Both the position numbers and the translations under genes were made by a program. The notes under the pieces were generated by a model. That model had not been told where the DNA came from and did no database searches. It worked only from the letters and a program-made list of their open reading frames with translations. Positions 25,178 to 33,724 of a DNA stretch of 50,838 bases are shown piece by piece. Within the stretch, counting starts at the first letter, position 1; each line of letters begins with the position of its first letter. This DNA comes from Bacillota bacterium (GTDB lineage Bacteria; Bacillota; UBA5301; Bu52): the NCBI GenBank assembly GCA_014896355.1, contig JADBKO010000042.1, positions 1 through 50,838 of the forward strand. The letters run 5' to 3'.

Positions 25178-26698
25178 TCACAAGCCCTCCTTTGCCATCG
25201 ATGCGGCCGACCCAGTGGGGCCTGCGGCAGGTGCCGGCTGCCAAAAGTCCTTCAGCAGCCGGGTGGCCCGCTCGCGCAGGGACGCAGGTTGCCATTCATC
25301 CAACAGTGGTGCGAAGAAGCCGCTCAACAGGAGTTCTTCCGCCTGTTCCCGGGGAATGCCGCGGGACTGCAGATAATAGAGCTGCTCTTCGTCGAACTGG
25401 CTGGCGGTGGCTGCATGGCCGGCATCCACGTCGTTTTCATCGATGTAAAGTCCGGGCAGGGCCTCCACCTGCGCCTGCGGGCTCAAAAGCAGGCTCTGCA
25501 GCCGCTGATAGCCCCTGGCCCCTGCGGCTCCCTGCCGGATGTAGGTGGCGGCAGGCATATCCACGTGGGCCTGAGCCCCCGCCGCAGTGCGGACCACCAC
25601 ATGGCTCTGCGTGTGGCGGCCCCGGTGTACCACCTGGGGATGCAGGGCGAGCAGGGTCCCCTCCCGGCCCGCCACCAGCCAGGTGAGGCGGGACTGGCCG
25701 ACCTCCCCCTCCAGCTCCAGCCGGACCTCTTCCAGGCGACGGCCGCCCAGGCTCAGCAGGTTCAGGCCCACGCGGGCGCCTTCTGCCAGCCGGGCCTGGC
25801 GCCCCACCGCATGAGGGCCGGGCCCTGCGACCGCAGAGGTGTAATCCAGCTGCGCCCGGCGGCCCAGCCACATCCATACCGCCAGAGAGGCGATCTGCGT
25901 GCCGGCGGCAGGATTCCCCGGCCCCGGCCGCCCGGAGCCGGCCAGCAAAGGAAAAAGGCTCTCATCCACGAGCTGCAGATTCGCCCCTTCCCCCACCCGG
26001 ATGAAGTGGCTGACCCAGGCACCCGGGCGGACGGCCGGAGCGGGCAGCCGCAGCACAGAACCGGCGTCCGCCCCCTGCGGCACCTGAAGGACATAGCCGT
26101 CTTCCCACAAAACGGCATGCAACCAGCTCCACAAGCCTGGCCCGCCTGGGGCTTCTCCGCCGCCGGGCGCGGCCTGGCCCCAGCCCCAGCCTTGCCCTTC
26201 TGCGGGGACGAAGGGCGCCGCCAGCTCCGGATGTTGCTGCCACCAGAGCCGCGCCGGCGCCACCACCAGGCCGGCCTGGGCCCAAGCCTGGAGATCCGGG
26301 CCGGGGAATGCCTGTTTGGCCTCAGGCCCGCACGCTTCTGCCTCCGCCGGCTCTGCGGCCCCTGCTACCGCCACGCCTGCCGTGGCCGAAGATGCCTTCG
26401 CAACCGCAGGAACCTCCAGGACCTCCTGGGCCCTCTGCACTGCAGCCTGGACCAGATTGCCAGCCATCTGCGCCCGGTAGCCCCGCAGATTGTCGGGCCA
26501 CGGCGCCGTTCCCTCCGCCAGCGATTCCAGGCGGCGGGCGGCCTCCAGGCGCAGGCGCCGCAGCCCCAGGGGTTCCTGCACCGACTGGGAAAGCCGCTCC
26601 GCCACGGCGCTCCAGCACACCGAGCCCAGGGCCGCCCGCAGATCGGCCTCGGTGCGCCGCACGGGCTGCTGCGGCGCTGCCGTCGGGAGTGCGCTCAT
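25178..26698 (-). CDS. sufD: Fe-S cluster assembly protein SufD, with long insertions
   Basis: A 506-residue SufB/SufD-family protein, longer than the usual 430 or so. The C-terminal core is typical: SHVVVRTAAGAQAHVDMPAA, LLLSPQAQVEALPGLYIDEN, DVDAGHAATASQFDEEQLYY and LQSRGIPREQAEELLLSGFF. The N-terminal half has lineage-specific Ala/Gly/Glu-rich inserts (residues about 85-120 and 150-175). ATG 26698 overlaps the sufC stop (ATGA). It pairs with SufB and SufC in the scaffold complex. The core lacks the SufB cluster Cys, as expected for SufD. Confidence 0.9.
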   Translation of the reverse strand: MSALPTAAPQQPVRRTEADLRAALGSVCWSAVAERLSQSVQEPLGLRRLRLEAARRLESLAEGTAPWPDNLRGYRAQMAGNLVQAAVQRAQEVLEVPAVAKASSATAGVAVAGAAEPAEAEACGPEAKQAFPGPDLQAWAQAGLVVAPARLWWQQHPELAAPFVPAEGQGWGWGQAAPGGGEAPGGPGLWSWLHAVLWEDGYVLQVPQGADAGSVLRLPAPAVRPGAWVSHFIRVGEGANLQLVDESLFPLLAGSGRPGPGNPAAGTQIASLAVWMWLGRRAQLDYTSAVAGPGPHAVGRQARLAEGARVGLNLLSLGGRRLEEVRLELEGEVGQSRLTWLVAGREGTLLALHPQVVHRGRHTQSHVVVRTAAGAQAHVDMPAATYIRQGAAGARGYQRLQSLLLSPQAQVEALPGLYIDENDVDAGHAATASQFDEEQLYYLQSRGIPREQAEELLLSGFFAPLLDEWQPASLRERATRLLKDFWQPAPAAGPTGSAASMAKEGL

Positions 26699-27657
26699 CG
26701 TCCAGCCTCCTTCGGCCGGTCCGCTTCGGCCTGTTGCGCGTGGGGATTGGCTGCCGCCGCATCCTGCCGCCCGCCGGGTGCCAGGGCGTCTGCGGCCACC
26801 GCGTCTGCGACTCCGGATTGCGCCTTGTCCGGCTCCAAGGCCACCGCCTGCCGTACCCACTCGTAGCCTCGGGCCTCTACCTGGCCCACCAGCTCGGGGC
26901 CGCCAGAAAGCACAATGCGGCCATCCATCATGACATGGACGAAATCTACAGGGATATACTGCAGAATCCGCTGGTAGTGGGTGATCACAATAATGGCCAG
27001 ATCGGGCCGCCGCTGTTCCTGGATGGTGGTGGCCACGTCCCGCAGCGCATCCACGTCCAGGCCGGAGTCGATTTCATCCAGAATGGCCACCCGGGGGCGC
27101 AAAAGGCTCAGCTGCAGCGCTTCGTTACGCTTTTTCTCGCCGCCGGAAAAGCCGTCGTTCACATAGCGTTCTGCAAAGCGGGGGTCCATCTCCAGGCGCT
27201 GCATGGCCTGTTCCATCTGGCGGTGGAAGGCCAGCACGCCAATCGGCTGGTCCGCCGGCCGCCGTGCGTTCACCGCCGCCCGCAGAAAATCCGCATTGCG
27301 GACGCCGGGGATCTCACTGGGATACTGCATGGCCAGGAACAGCCCGCGGCGGGCCCGCTCATCCACTTTCATGGCCAGCAGGTCCTGCCCGTCCAACAGC
27401 ACGCTGCCGCCTGTGACGGTATAATGCGGGTGGCCCATGATGGCCGCAGCCAGGGTACTCTTGCCCGTTCCGTTGGGCCCCATGATGGCATGCACTTCGC
27501 CTCCGCGCACGGTGAGGCTGACCCCATGTAGGATCTCCACGCCTTTGCTGGCCACGCGCAGGTCTTTGATGATCAACTCCGGAGGCATGCCGGCCGCTTC
27601 GGAGTCCGGTCCGCCGCCCTCCTGGTCCTTGAGCAGTGCTTCGCTGCTAATGGACAT
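26695..27657 (-). CDS. sufC: Fe-S cluster assembly ATPase SufC
   Basis: A 320-residue ABC-type ATPase. Walker A is GPNGTGKST near 62, the Q-loop region is LFLAMQYPSEIPGV, the signature is FSGGEKKRNEALQ, Walker B is VAILDEIDSGLDVDAL and the switch His is in IVITHYQRIL. The EIDSGLD form is specific to SufC. It has an N-terminal extension of about 28 residues and an Ala-rich C-terminal tail of about 45 residues beyond the usual 250. ATG 27657 follows GGAGG. It is the first gene of the suf operon. Confidence 0.95.
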   Translation of the reverse strand: MSISSEALLKDQEGGGPDSEAAGMPPELIIKDLRVASKGVEILHGVSLTVRGGEVHAIMGPNGTGKSTLAAAIMGHPHYTVTGGSVLLDGQDLLAMKVDERARRGLFLAMQYPSEIPGVRNADFLRAAVNARRPADQPIGVLAFHRQMEQAMQRLEMDPRFAERYVNDGFSGGEKKRNEALQLSLLRPRVAILDEIDSGLDVDALRDVATTIQEQRRPDLAIIVITHYQRILQYIPVDFVHVMMDGRIVLSGGPELVGQVEARGYEWVRQAVALEPDKAQSGVADAVAADALAPGGRQDAAAANPHAQQAEADRPKEAGR

Positions 27658-27764
27658 CGTGTGCCCTCCATCCACAGATCACAGTTCAGGAGCCCCGCAG
27701 AACGCCCACCGGGCTCCTGCTGGGCCGTACCTGAATTCCGACCCTCCAAGTCATCTTTATTTCC

Positions 27765-27792
27765 AGTTTAGCACCTTCCTATGATCTGTCAA
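27765..27792 (-). promoter_or_regulatory. Sigma-A promoter of the suf operon
   Basis: TTGACA (27787-27792), 16-base spacer, TAAACT (27765-27770) on the minus strand. The leader of about 100 bases before sufC contains a GC hairpin (CAGGAGCCC / GGGCTCCTG, 27687-27720) of unknown role. No clear RirA, IscR or Fur site was recognised. Confidence 0.7.
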
Positions 27793-27797
27793 GCGCG

Positions 27798-27841
27798 AAA
27801 AAACCCGCGGGCAGCAGCGGGTCGGAGCCGCTGCCCGCGGG
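27798..27841 (-). terminator. Intrinsic terminator after citrate synthase
   Basis: On the minus strand an 11-bp stem (CCCGCGGGCAG / CTGCCCGCGGG) with a GC-rich loop is followed by TTTTTT. It lies 58 bases after the citrate synthase stop and directly before the suf promoter. Confidence 0.9.
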
Positions 27842-27899
27842 TGGGTGCGTGTCTGGGCAGGTGGGTTTCCAAAACGGATTCTCTCGCCGCAGAGGGAGC

Positions 27900-29216
27900 T
27901 CAGGCGAACTTGCGCTCTCTTTCCCGGGCTGGGCCTTCGGCCTGCTGCCGCTTACGCGCGTCCGGATTTTCCATCCCCACCGGCTTTTCCTGCGACTCCG
28001 CAGGCCCGGTTCCCTCCCTGGGCCCGGGCGCTTCCCTGTCTTCCAGCGGCACATACGGGGCTTCCTCCGGGCCCACGTAAACGAAGCGCGGCCTGTAGAT
28101 GCGGTTGTCCTTGGCCTGTTCGAGGGCGTGGGCCACCCAGCCGGCAGCCCGCGACACGGCGAAGACGGGGGTAAACAGCTCTTCCGGGATCCCCATGGAC
28201 GCCATGACAATGCCGGAATAGAAATCCACATTGGGCCAGATGCCTTTGGCGCCCAGCCGCTCTTGGATGGTCGCCTGCAGGGCGTCGGCAATCTGCAGCC
28301 ACCGCCCGGTCCCGGCGCGCCGGGCCATTTCCTCGGCGTACTGGCGCAGAATACGGGCGCGGGGATCCATGGTCTTGTAGACCCGGTGCCCAAAGCCAGG
28401 GATCTTCCGCTTTTGCGCAATGGCCTCTTCCGCCCAGGCCCGGGCCTGCTCCGGCGCGCCGATCTCCTTGATCATCCGCATGACGTCCTCGTTGGCCCCA
28501 CCGTGCAGGGGGCCCTTCAGGGCGCCGATGCCGGCCACCACCGCCGAATACATGTCCGCCAGGGTGGACTTCACCACCACCACGGCAAAGGTGGAGGCAT
28601 TGCACTCATGGTCTGCGTGCAGGATCAACAGCAGATCCATGACCCGCGCTTCGTACGGATCAGGGTCGCGGCCCGTCAACATCCACAGCAGATTGGCCGC
28701 ATGGGACAGATCCCGGCGCGGACGAACTGCCGGCAGACCAGCCCGGGCGCGCCCGATGGCCGCCACCACGGTGGCCATCTGGGAAACGATCCGGACGGCT
28801 TCCTGCTCCTGGTCGGCGTCGGCATCCGATTCCGCGGCGGCATCAAAACCCGACAGGCAGGATACCGCAGAGCGGAGCACGGCCATGGAATGCGCCCGGG
28901 GCATGCCTGCCCTGGCCGCCACCAGCTGATAGACGAAATCAGAGATCTCCCTCTCTGCGGCCATGCGTTCTTGGAATGCCGCCAGCTCGCCGCGGGTGGG
29001 CAGCCGGTCATATAGCAGGAGAAACACCACTTCCTCGAAGGTGGACCGCTCAGCCAGCACCTCGATGGGTATCCCGTGGTAGAAGAGTTTGCCGCCGATC
29101 CCGTCCACGTAGCTCTTAGTGCTCTCCGCCGTAATGACTCCTTCCAGGCCCCGGGCGAACGGGATCTCGCCTGGGCGCGCCACCAGTTTGTATTCCTCTG
29201 ACATCGCGGTGGTCAC
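27900..29216 (-). CDS. Citrate synthase
   Basis: A 438-residue type II-like citrate/2-methylcitrate synthase condensing acetyl-CoA with oxaloacetate. Catalytic regions: LHADHECNASTFAVVVV (first His), GALKGPLHGGANEDVMRM (second His), PGFGHRVYKTMDPRA and PNVDFYSGIVMASMGIP (Asp). The body is typical to about residue 375. Beyond it is a charged Pro/Glu/Arg tail of about 60 residues. A Glu/Asp/Ala-rich insert sits near residue 130. The start is GTG at 29216, 9 bases after AAGGAGG. Expressed alone between its own promoter and terminator. Confidence 0.94.
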   Translation of the reverse strand: MTTAMSEEYKLVARPGEIPFARGLEGVITAESTKSYVDGIGGKLFYHGIPIEVLAERSTFEEVVFLLLYDRLPTRGELAAFQERMAAEREISDFVYQLVAARAGMPRAHSMAVLRSAVSCLSGFDAAAESDADADQEQEAVRIVSQMATVVAAIGRARAGLPAVRPRRDLSHAANLLWMLTGRDPDPYEARVMDLLLILHADHECNASTFAVVVVKSTLADMYSAVVAGIGALKGPLHGGANEDVMRMIKEIGAPEQARAWAEEAIAQKRKIPGFGHRVYKTMDPRARILRQYAEEMARRAGTGRWLQIADALQATIQERLGAKGIWPNVDFYSGIVMASMGIPEELFTPVFAVSRAAGWVAHALEQAKDNRIYRPRFVYVGPEEAPYVPLEDREAPGPREGTGPAESQEKPVGMENPDARKRQQAEGPARERERKFA

Positions 29217-29600
29217 ACTGCTCCGCCTCCTTCGCTGCTTACTCCTCCCCGCCCTGCTCGGCTGCGTCCTGCTCGGAATATCCTTCGTTGCTGATTTCTG
29301 GCACCTTGTGTCAATACTACTCTACCACGCATCACCGGTAAGTCAATAATAGCTACTATATTCACTAAATCTCCAACAGTCAGGAGGATAGGATCAGGGG
29401 GTAGCGGTTCGTTTCCACCATTTGCCGGGGGAACCATCGGGAAGACCCGTGGGGAAGCCGCGATTTTTCTGCCAGATTCGACACGCGGTGCCCAGTTCCT
29501 GCTGCCTGCTGCGGGCTGTGGGCTGGCTGTGGACTGGCTGCGGGCGGGCTCCGCCGCGCCACGGCGCACTACCGGCCGGCGGCAACGGCCGGCGGACTCC
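29217..29600. other. Divergent intergenic region, citrate synthase / glutaredoxin
   Basis: A gap of nearly 400 bases. On the minus side is TTGACT (29341-29346), 16-base spacer, TAGAGT (29319-29324), a plausible citrate synthase promoter. The stretch 29500-29560 is an irregular GGCTG/CTGCGGG-rich tract. No gene or RNA was recognised. Confidence 0.45.
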
Positions 29601-29629
29601 TTGACACCCGCCAGGGGCCTGCATATAAT
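29601..29629 (+). promoter_or_regulatory. Consensus sigma-A promoter of the glutaredoxin gene
   Basis: TTGACA (29601-29606), exactly 17 bases, TATAAT (29624-29629): a perfect match to consensus, unusual for this GC-rich genome and suggesting a strong promoter held down by a repressor. Confidence 0.9.
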
Positions 29630-29639
29630 TCTCTATTGG

Positions 29640-29655
29640 ATACCCCGTATGGTAT
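29640..29655 (+). promoter_or_regulatory. CsoR/CstR-like palindrome over the transcription start
   Basis: ATACC-N6-GGTAT, with the left half continued as ATACCCC, lies 11 bases after the -10 box. It resembles the operators of CsoR-family repressors (copper, persulfide or formaldehyde sensors; ATACCCC...GGGGTAT). The right half is weaker. No csoR gene is in the window. Confidence 0.4.
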
Positions 29656-29673
29656 ATGTGGGAGGTGATTCGG

Positions 29674-29913
29674 GTGCCGTCGCGAGTGATCGTCTATTCC
29701 ACCCCGACCTGCCCGTGGTGTAACGCCACCAAGCGGTACCTGCGCGAACGCCACATCAACTTCTACGATGTGGACGTCTCCCGTGATTCCCGCGCGGCCC
29801 GCGAAATGGTCTATAAATCCGGGCAGCAGGGCGTGCCTGTGATCGATATCGACGGAACCATCATTGTGGGATTCGACCGGCGCCGCATCGATGCGGCCTT
29901 GGCCCGCGCTTAG
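29674..29913 (+). CDS. Glutaredoxin-like protein (YruB/NrdH type)
   Basis: A 79-residue thioredoxin-fold redox protein. The active site is CPWC in YSTPTCPWCNATKRYL, the cis-Pro is in QQGVPVIDIDG and the end is VGFDRRRIDAAL. GTG 29674 follows GGGAGGTG at a normal distance; an in-frame ATG 18 bases earlier lies before that site. The short length and lack of a glutathione-binding tail place it with the small glutaredoxin-like proteins of Bacillota. It has its own very strong promoter with a palindrome at the start of transcription, so expression is probably induced by metal or sulfur stress. Confidence 0.88.
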   Translation: MPSRVIVYSTPTCPWCNATKRYLRERHINFYDVDVSRDSRAAREMVYKSGQQGVPVIDIDGTIIVGFDRRRIDAALARA

Positions 29914-30033
29914 CGGGCGGATCAGCCGGAGGCAACAACGTGTCCGGAGCGGCGCCAGGACGGGCGCCAGGAGCGGCAATAGTGCACGAGTCCAAAAGGT
30001 GCCGGCTGCGGCATCTGTCTTGGAGGAATGGAT

Positions 30034-30297
30034 ATGGGATTTAAGCCACTGGACGATCGCGTCCTCATCCGGCCTTTAAAGCCGCAGGAGGTCAGCAAGG
30101 GCGGCATCTTCTTACCGGACACCGCCCAGGAGAAGTCCCAGGAGGGCGAAGTCGTGGCCGTCGGTACCGCCGAAGACCTTCCCGTGAAGGTGGGCGACCG
30201 GGTGCTCTTTGCCAAGTACGCGGGGACCGAGATCAAGCTCGACGGCGAAGACCACATTGTGGTGAATCGCCAGGACATCCTGGGGGTGTTCGCGTAA
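30034..30297 (+). CDS. groES: Co-chaperonin GroES
   Basis: An 87-residue GroES with KPLDDRVLIRPLKP, the mobile loop SKGGIFLPDTAQEKSQEG, GEVVAVG, VKVGDRVLFAKYAGTEIKLD and a C-terminal DILGVF. ATG 30034 is preferred since GGAGG is 7 bases upstream; an ATG at 30028 overlaps that site too closely. Unusually, groEL does not follow: there is a tandem repeat, a terminator and then CRISPR genes. No CIRCE element was found upstream. groEL must lie elsewhere in the genome if this GroES has its normal partner. Confidence 0.93.
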   Translation: MGFKPLDDRVLIRPLKPQEVSKGGIFLPDTAQEKSQEGEVVAVGTAEDLPVKVGDRVLFAKYAGTEIKLDGEDHIVVNRQDILGVFA

Positions 30298-30327
30298 GCG
30301 CGTGGGATTGGTAAGCGCGTGGGATTG
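30294..30327 (+). repeat. 17-bp perfect tandem repeat spanning the groES stop codon
   Basis: GTAAGCGCGTGGGATTG occurs twice in direct succession. The first copy contains the groES stop TAA. It looks like a short local duplication. Confidence 0.85.
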
Positions 30328-30741
30328 TTAGGCCAGCCGGCCGGACTGCAAGAGCGGGTTTGCGCAACGAAGCGTCATCCACAACAAAGGCGCGTCATCA
30401 GAACGACGCGCGTAGCCAGATGCGTAATCAGATTGGAAGTGAAGGCGTGGGTATGGGCTTGGGACCCACGCCTTTTTTGTGCGTCCGGCAGCGGCTGCCG
30501 TCGGGGTTCCGCCACAGGCCGGGGCTGCCGGGTTAGGGGGCGTGCCGGAATTTTGCGCGTGAGCGAGGAAAGATCGACCCAACGGGGAATCTCTGGGAGT
30601 GCGGAGGAAAATCGTGGGCCGGTGAGCTGGACAGACCATAAATGTCAGTCTCTGGCAGTATGATCTGCTTGTAGGCCGCGGAGGGCACGCGTTCTCTCGG
30701 CAGAACCTGCCCCGGTCCCACACCGTCCGGGAGGCAGACCT
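30328..30741. other. Intergenic region groES to cas6
   Basis: Holds a small inverted repeat (GCGCGTC / GACGCGC near 30390-30412) and a terminator. The 240 bases before cas6 show no gene and no clear -35/-10 pair. TATGAT near 30660 could be a -10 box without a good partner. Confidence 0.4.
30442..30479 (+). terminator. Intrinsic terminator downstream of groES
   Basis: Stem AAGGCGTGGG / CCCACGCCTT with a loop of about 12 bases, followed by a run of six T. It separates groES from the cas operon. Confidence 0.9.
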
Positions 30742-31578
30742 ATGCAGCTTCATCTTACGTTTCATCCGGTGGTTTCGCCTGTTGACCTTCCTATCCACCA
30801 CAATCACATTCTACAGGGGTTGGTATACGACCTGATGGGTCCCCGGGTCTCCGATTTCGTCCACAACGGCGGATTTCGCACCGGGAGGCGCACCATGCGA
30901 TTGTTTGCCTTCTCCCGTCTGCTCGGCGTGTATCACATGGACAAGGCGGCCGGCCGCATCCGCTTTCAGGGGGACGTAGGCCTGATCCTGGCGTCCCCCA
31001 TCGATGATGTCCTGACGCAGTGGGCTACGTCGCTGGCTGGCAAGGGGAAAGCTATGTTGGGCAACAACGAGCTGGAAATCGTCCGAATCGGGGTGGAGGC
31101 GCCCAAGGCCACTGGTAATGAACTCACGGTATCTGCCCTTTCGCCTGTGGTGGTTTACTCGACGCTTTACCGCCAGGACGGCAGCCCGTACACCTGCTAT
31201 TTCGAGCCCGAAGAGCCGGCTTTCAACCGGCTGGTGTCATTGAACCTGCGGCACAAGGCCGAAGCCCTGGGGAGGATCGTCGGCCCTGAGGACTCCGTCG
31301 AAGTAAGGCCCCTGGGCCGGTGCCGCCGGGTGATCTTGCGCTACAAAGGGGCGGTGATCAAGGGGGTGGTGGGGGACTTCCACCTGAGCGGCCCCTCCTA
31401 TCTTCTGGATCTGGTCTTGGACGCAGGTTTAGGGGCCAAGAATTCCCAGGGATTCGGCCTGTGTGTGCCCCGCCCGTCCATGGCCTATGTCCCCCGGTTG
31501 CCTAAGACAGGTGCTCCTCAGGCAGCCGTGGAGCGTGCCGACGGGGCCACCGATGCGGCGAACGTAAATCACGAGTAA
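30742..31578 (+). CDS. cas6: CRISPR endoribonuclease Cas6 (type I-B)
   Basis: A 278-residue crRNA-processing RAMP protein. The N-terminal ferredoxin fold has IHHNHILQGLVYDLM near 20-34, whose His is the likely catalytic base. The C-terminal G-rich loop is GLGAKNSQGFGLCV near 235-248. ATG 30742 follows GGGAGG. It is the first gene of the type I-B operon and probably also supplies crRNA to the Cmr complex, which has no processing enzyme of its own. Confidence 0.93.
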   Translation: MQLHLTFHPVVSPVDLPIHHNHILQGLVYDLMGPRVSDFVHNGGFRTGRRTMRLFAFSRLLGVYHMDKAAGRIRFQGDVGLILASPIDDVLTQWATSLAGKGKAMLGNNELEIVRIGVEAPKATGNELTVSALSPVVVYSTLYRQDGSPYTCYFEPEEPAFNRLVSLNLRHKAEALGRIVGPEDSVEVRPLGRCRRVILRYKGAVIKGVVGDFHLSGPSYLLDLVLDAGLGAKNSQGFGLCVPRPSMAYVPRLPKTGAPQAAVERADGATDAANVNHE

Positions 31579-31604
31579 ACCATGGGGCTTGGAGGGACCA
31601 CATC

Positions 31605-33722
31605 GTGATCATCGCTGATCTTGTGCGCCTGGGACGTATTGCCCGGCAGGTTGTCACGGATCCGTTCGACATCATTCAGTGGACGACCTCGATTGCGGAT
31701 CGCGGTGCGCGCAACTTCTATCGGCATGTGTTCATTGTGGAAATCGCCCGCGATCCAAGCGGCAAAGACGTCGTTTGGGCACACCCTTACGCGGACTGGC
31801 TGGGGACCAGCTCTACCGGGGAGGAGGAACCGGCTCTGCCGGATCAGAACCGGGCCTGTGCCGTGCCTTTCCTTCTTCCCAGCGGAGGCAACCCGAGGGC
31901 GCCTCAGGGGGCGTATGGGGTCCCGGTATATCCTGTGTATGACAAAGACTTTGACGAATTCGCCGCCGCCCCCGAAGCGCTGGCCCAGTTTCTCCGGGGA
32001 CGCCTCGAGCGGACAGTCCAGGCCGACAACATTGATGACAAGCTCAGGGAAACCATCTCCGCAGCTTTGCAGCCCTGCTTTGCCGCCTTGGACCGCTCGG
32101 GCAGGGAAAAGCTCCTCGGTGTCATCGCCCTGTGTGACATGAGGGAAGGCGGCGGCCCGTACATTTATGCCGATGAGGCCGGCGGGAATACGGCCCAGGC
32201 GTTTCACCGTAGGATCCAAGCCAGTGGCCTGTACCCCGGGCGGTTTATCCAGGGAGATCTGAGGCGCATCACCGCCGGCCTGTCTGAGGCGAAGTTCCGC
32301 GAAGGTGCGTCCGCCGGCAAAGTGTCTCAGAGTAAGGGCGGGCACTGTTCCTTTTGTGGCCAGGCTGCGGATGTGGTCTCGTGTTACTCGAAAGTGTGGC
32401 CATGGATGACCACCACGTGGGAAGCGCCCCTTCCCGAGCCGCTGGGCGGCCAAGATTTGGCGGAAGCCGTTGCCCTGTGCCCGGAGTGTTATGAAGCGCT
32501 GACCTACGGCGCAGCTCTGGTTTCCAAGACTACGACCCCGATGTACACCTGGGTGGTGCAGGAGATCTTTTCGCCCAACGGCAGCGCGGTGGCGGCAGGA
32601 GGGGCAGCACGGCGCAGCGTGGATCCGATCTACGGCTCAGCCTATGTGTTGCCACTGCAGCAGGGCGGCTCCGACACGGATGAGGCCGTCTCCGAAGAAC
32701 TGATCAGCGCATATGAGCGTAAGCGCCCGGAGGAGAGTGCTGCTGCCGCACATTTCGACCGACTGCTGGGGCTGGAATACAGCCTTCCCATGGGGTTGGC
32801 AGAGGATCATTACCGCCTGAGTATTCTCTACTTCTCCGGAAAGCCGGGACGTGCAGACATTCATCTTCGTTCCCACATTGAGGATGTGATGCCCTCCGTG
32901 GCCATGGCATTGCATGGCCTATTGGACGATGTGAAGGACTATGCCGCCGAGGTTCAGTTGGCTATGAACCCCCAGACCAGCGAGAAAATGTTGGCCTTCA
33001 TTCGCGGCCGCTACTTGTCTCTTCCTTATCTACTGGCTAAGGCCTACGGAGGGGGCGGAGTGTGGCAGGCGCTTTCGGCGGCCTTACGCCGGCAGCGGTT
33101 GAGTGACGGCCCGGTCGTGCGGGCCCTGGGAGCCAGAATCCGGGAGATCACTCACAAACTGCCGGACGAGGGGTGGCTCCTTCGCCAGGAAGTGCTCTTC
33201 TATCTGACTTTTGAGTACTTTCTGGCGCGTTATACGAAGGAGATTCTGCAAAGCGGGGAGGTGAGGAAGGTGAGGCCGTGGCAAGAGTTGCGAAGGATGA
33301 TGCGCGAGGCGCCCTTGGATGCGTTGGTGGTGCAGGATGTGGAGGAACTCGGCTTTGCCTGCGGCCAGTTGGTGGGGATGTTCTCCCAGCGGTATTGGAT
33401 GCAGACAAAAAAGGGAGATGAGGGGCAGGATTTCCTGCGCAAGCGCGTCATGACGTTCGGCTCATCCCTGACGCCCGATGCGGTGATCCGCCGTGCGATG
33501 CTACGCTTTGCGGATTATGGGGCCCGTGTCGGCATGAGCACAGGATCGATCCACGACATCCTGGAGCGGACCGGAGTTGTCCTGAACCAATACGCGGCTA
33601 TGGAGGACCAGGTCCGGCGGGATCCGGACCGTTTCATGCTCGGCTTCTGGTCCGGCTACGCCCTGGCTGGGTCACTGGCTTCAGGAAAGCAGCCGGATAT
33701 TGAATCTGGGGGGAGGGATTAG
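31605..33722 (+). CDS. cas8b: Type I-B Cascade large subunit Cas8b (TM1802 type)
   Basis: A 705-residue large subunit. The CXXC zinc motifs are GGHCSFCGQ near 248-251 and LCPECYEAL near 292-295, the mark of the TM1802 family of Cas8b. Position between cas6 and cas7 and size fit. It should recognise the PAM and recruit Cas3. The start is GTG 31605 after GGAGGG. Confidence 0.88.
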   Translation: MIIADLVRLGRIARQVVTDPFDIIQWTTSIADRGARNFYRHVFIVEIARDPSGKDVVWAHPYADWLGTSSTGEEEPALPDQNRACAVPFLLPSGGNPRAPQGAYGVPVYPVYDKDFDEFAAAPEALAQFLRGRLERTVQADNIDDKLRETISAALQPCFAALDRSGREKLLGVIALCDMREGGGPYIYADEAGGNTAQAFHRRIQASGLYPGRFIQGDLRRITAGLSEAKFREGASAGKVSQSKGGHCSFCGQAADVVSCYSKVWPWMTTTWEAPLPEPLGGQDLAEAVALCPECYEALTYGAALVSKTTTPMYTWVVQEIFSPNGSAVAAGGAARRSVDPIYGSAYVLPLQQGGSDTDEAVSEELISAYERKRPEESAAAAHFDRLLGLEYSLPMGLAEDHYRLSILYFSGKPGRADIHLRSHIEDVMPSVAMALHGLLDDVKDYAAEVQLAMNPQTSEKMLAFIRGRYLSLPYLLAKAYGGGGVWQALSAALRRQRLSDGPVVRALGARIREITHKLPDEGWLLRQEVLFYLTFEYFLARYTKEILQSGEVRKVRPWQELRRMMREAPLDALVVQDVEELGFACGQLVGMFSQRYWMQTKKGDEGQDFLRKRVMTFGSSLTPDAVIRRAMLRFADYGARVGMSTGSIHDILERTGVVLNQYAAMEDQVRRDPDRFMLGFWSGYALAGSLASGKQPDIESGGRD

Positions 33723-33724
33723 CC

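Noticed and set aside
29914-30033. CIRCE (HrcA) operator before groES
   Set aside because: No TTAGCACTC / GAGTGCTAA inverted repeat is present.
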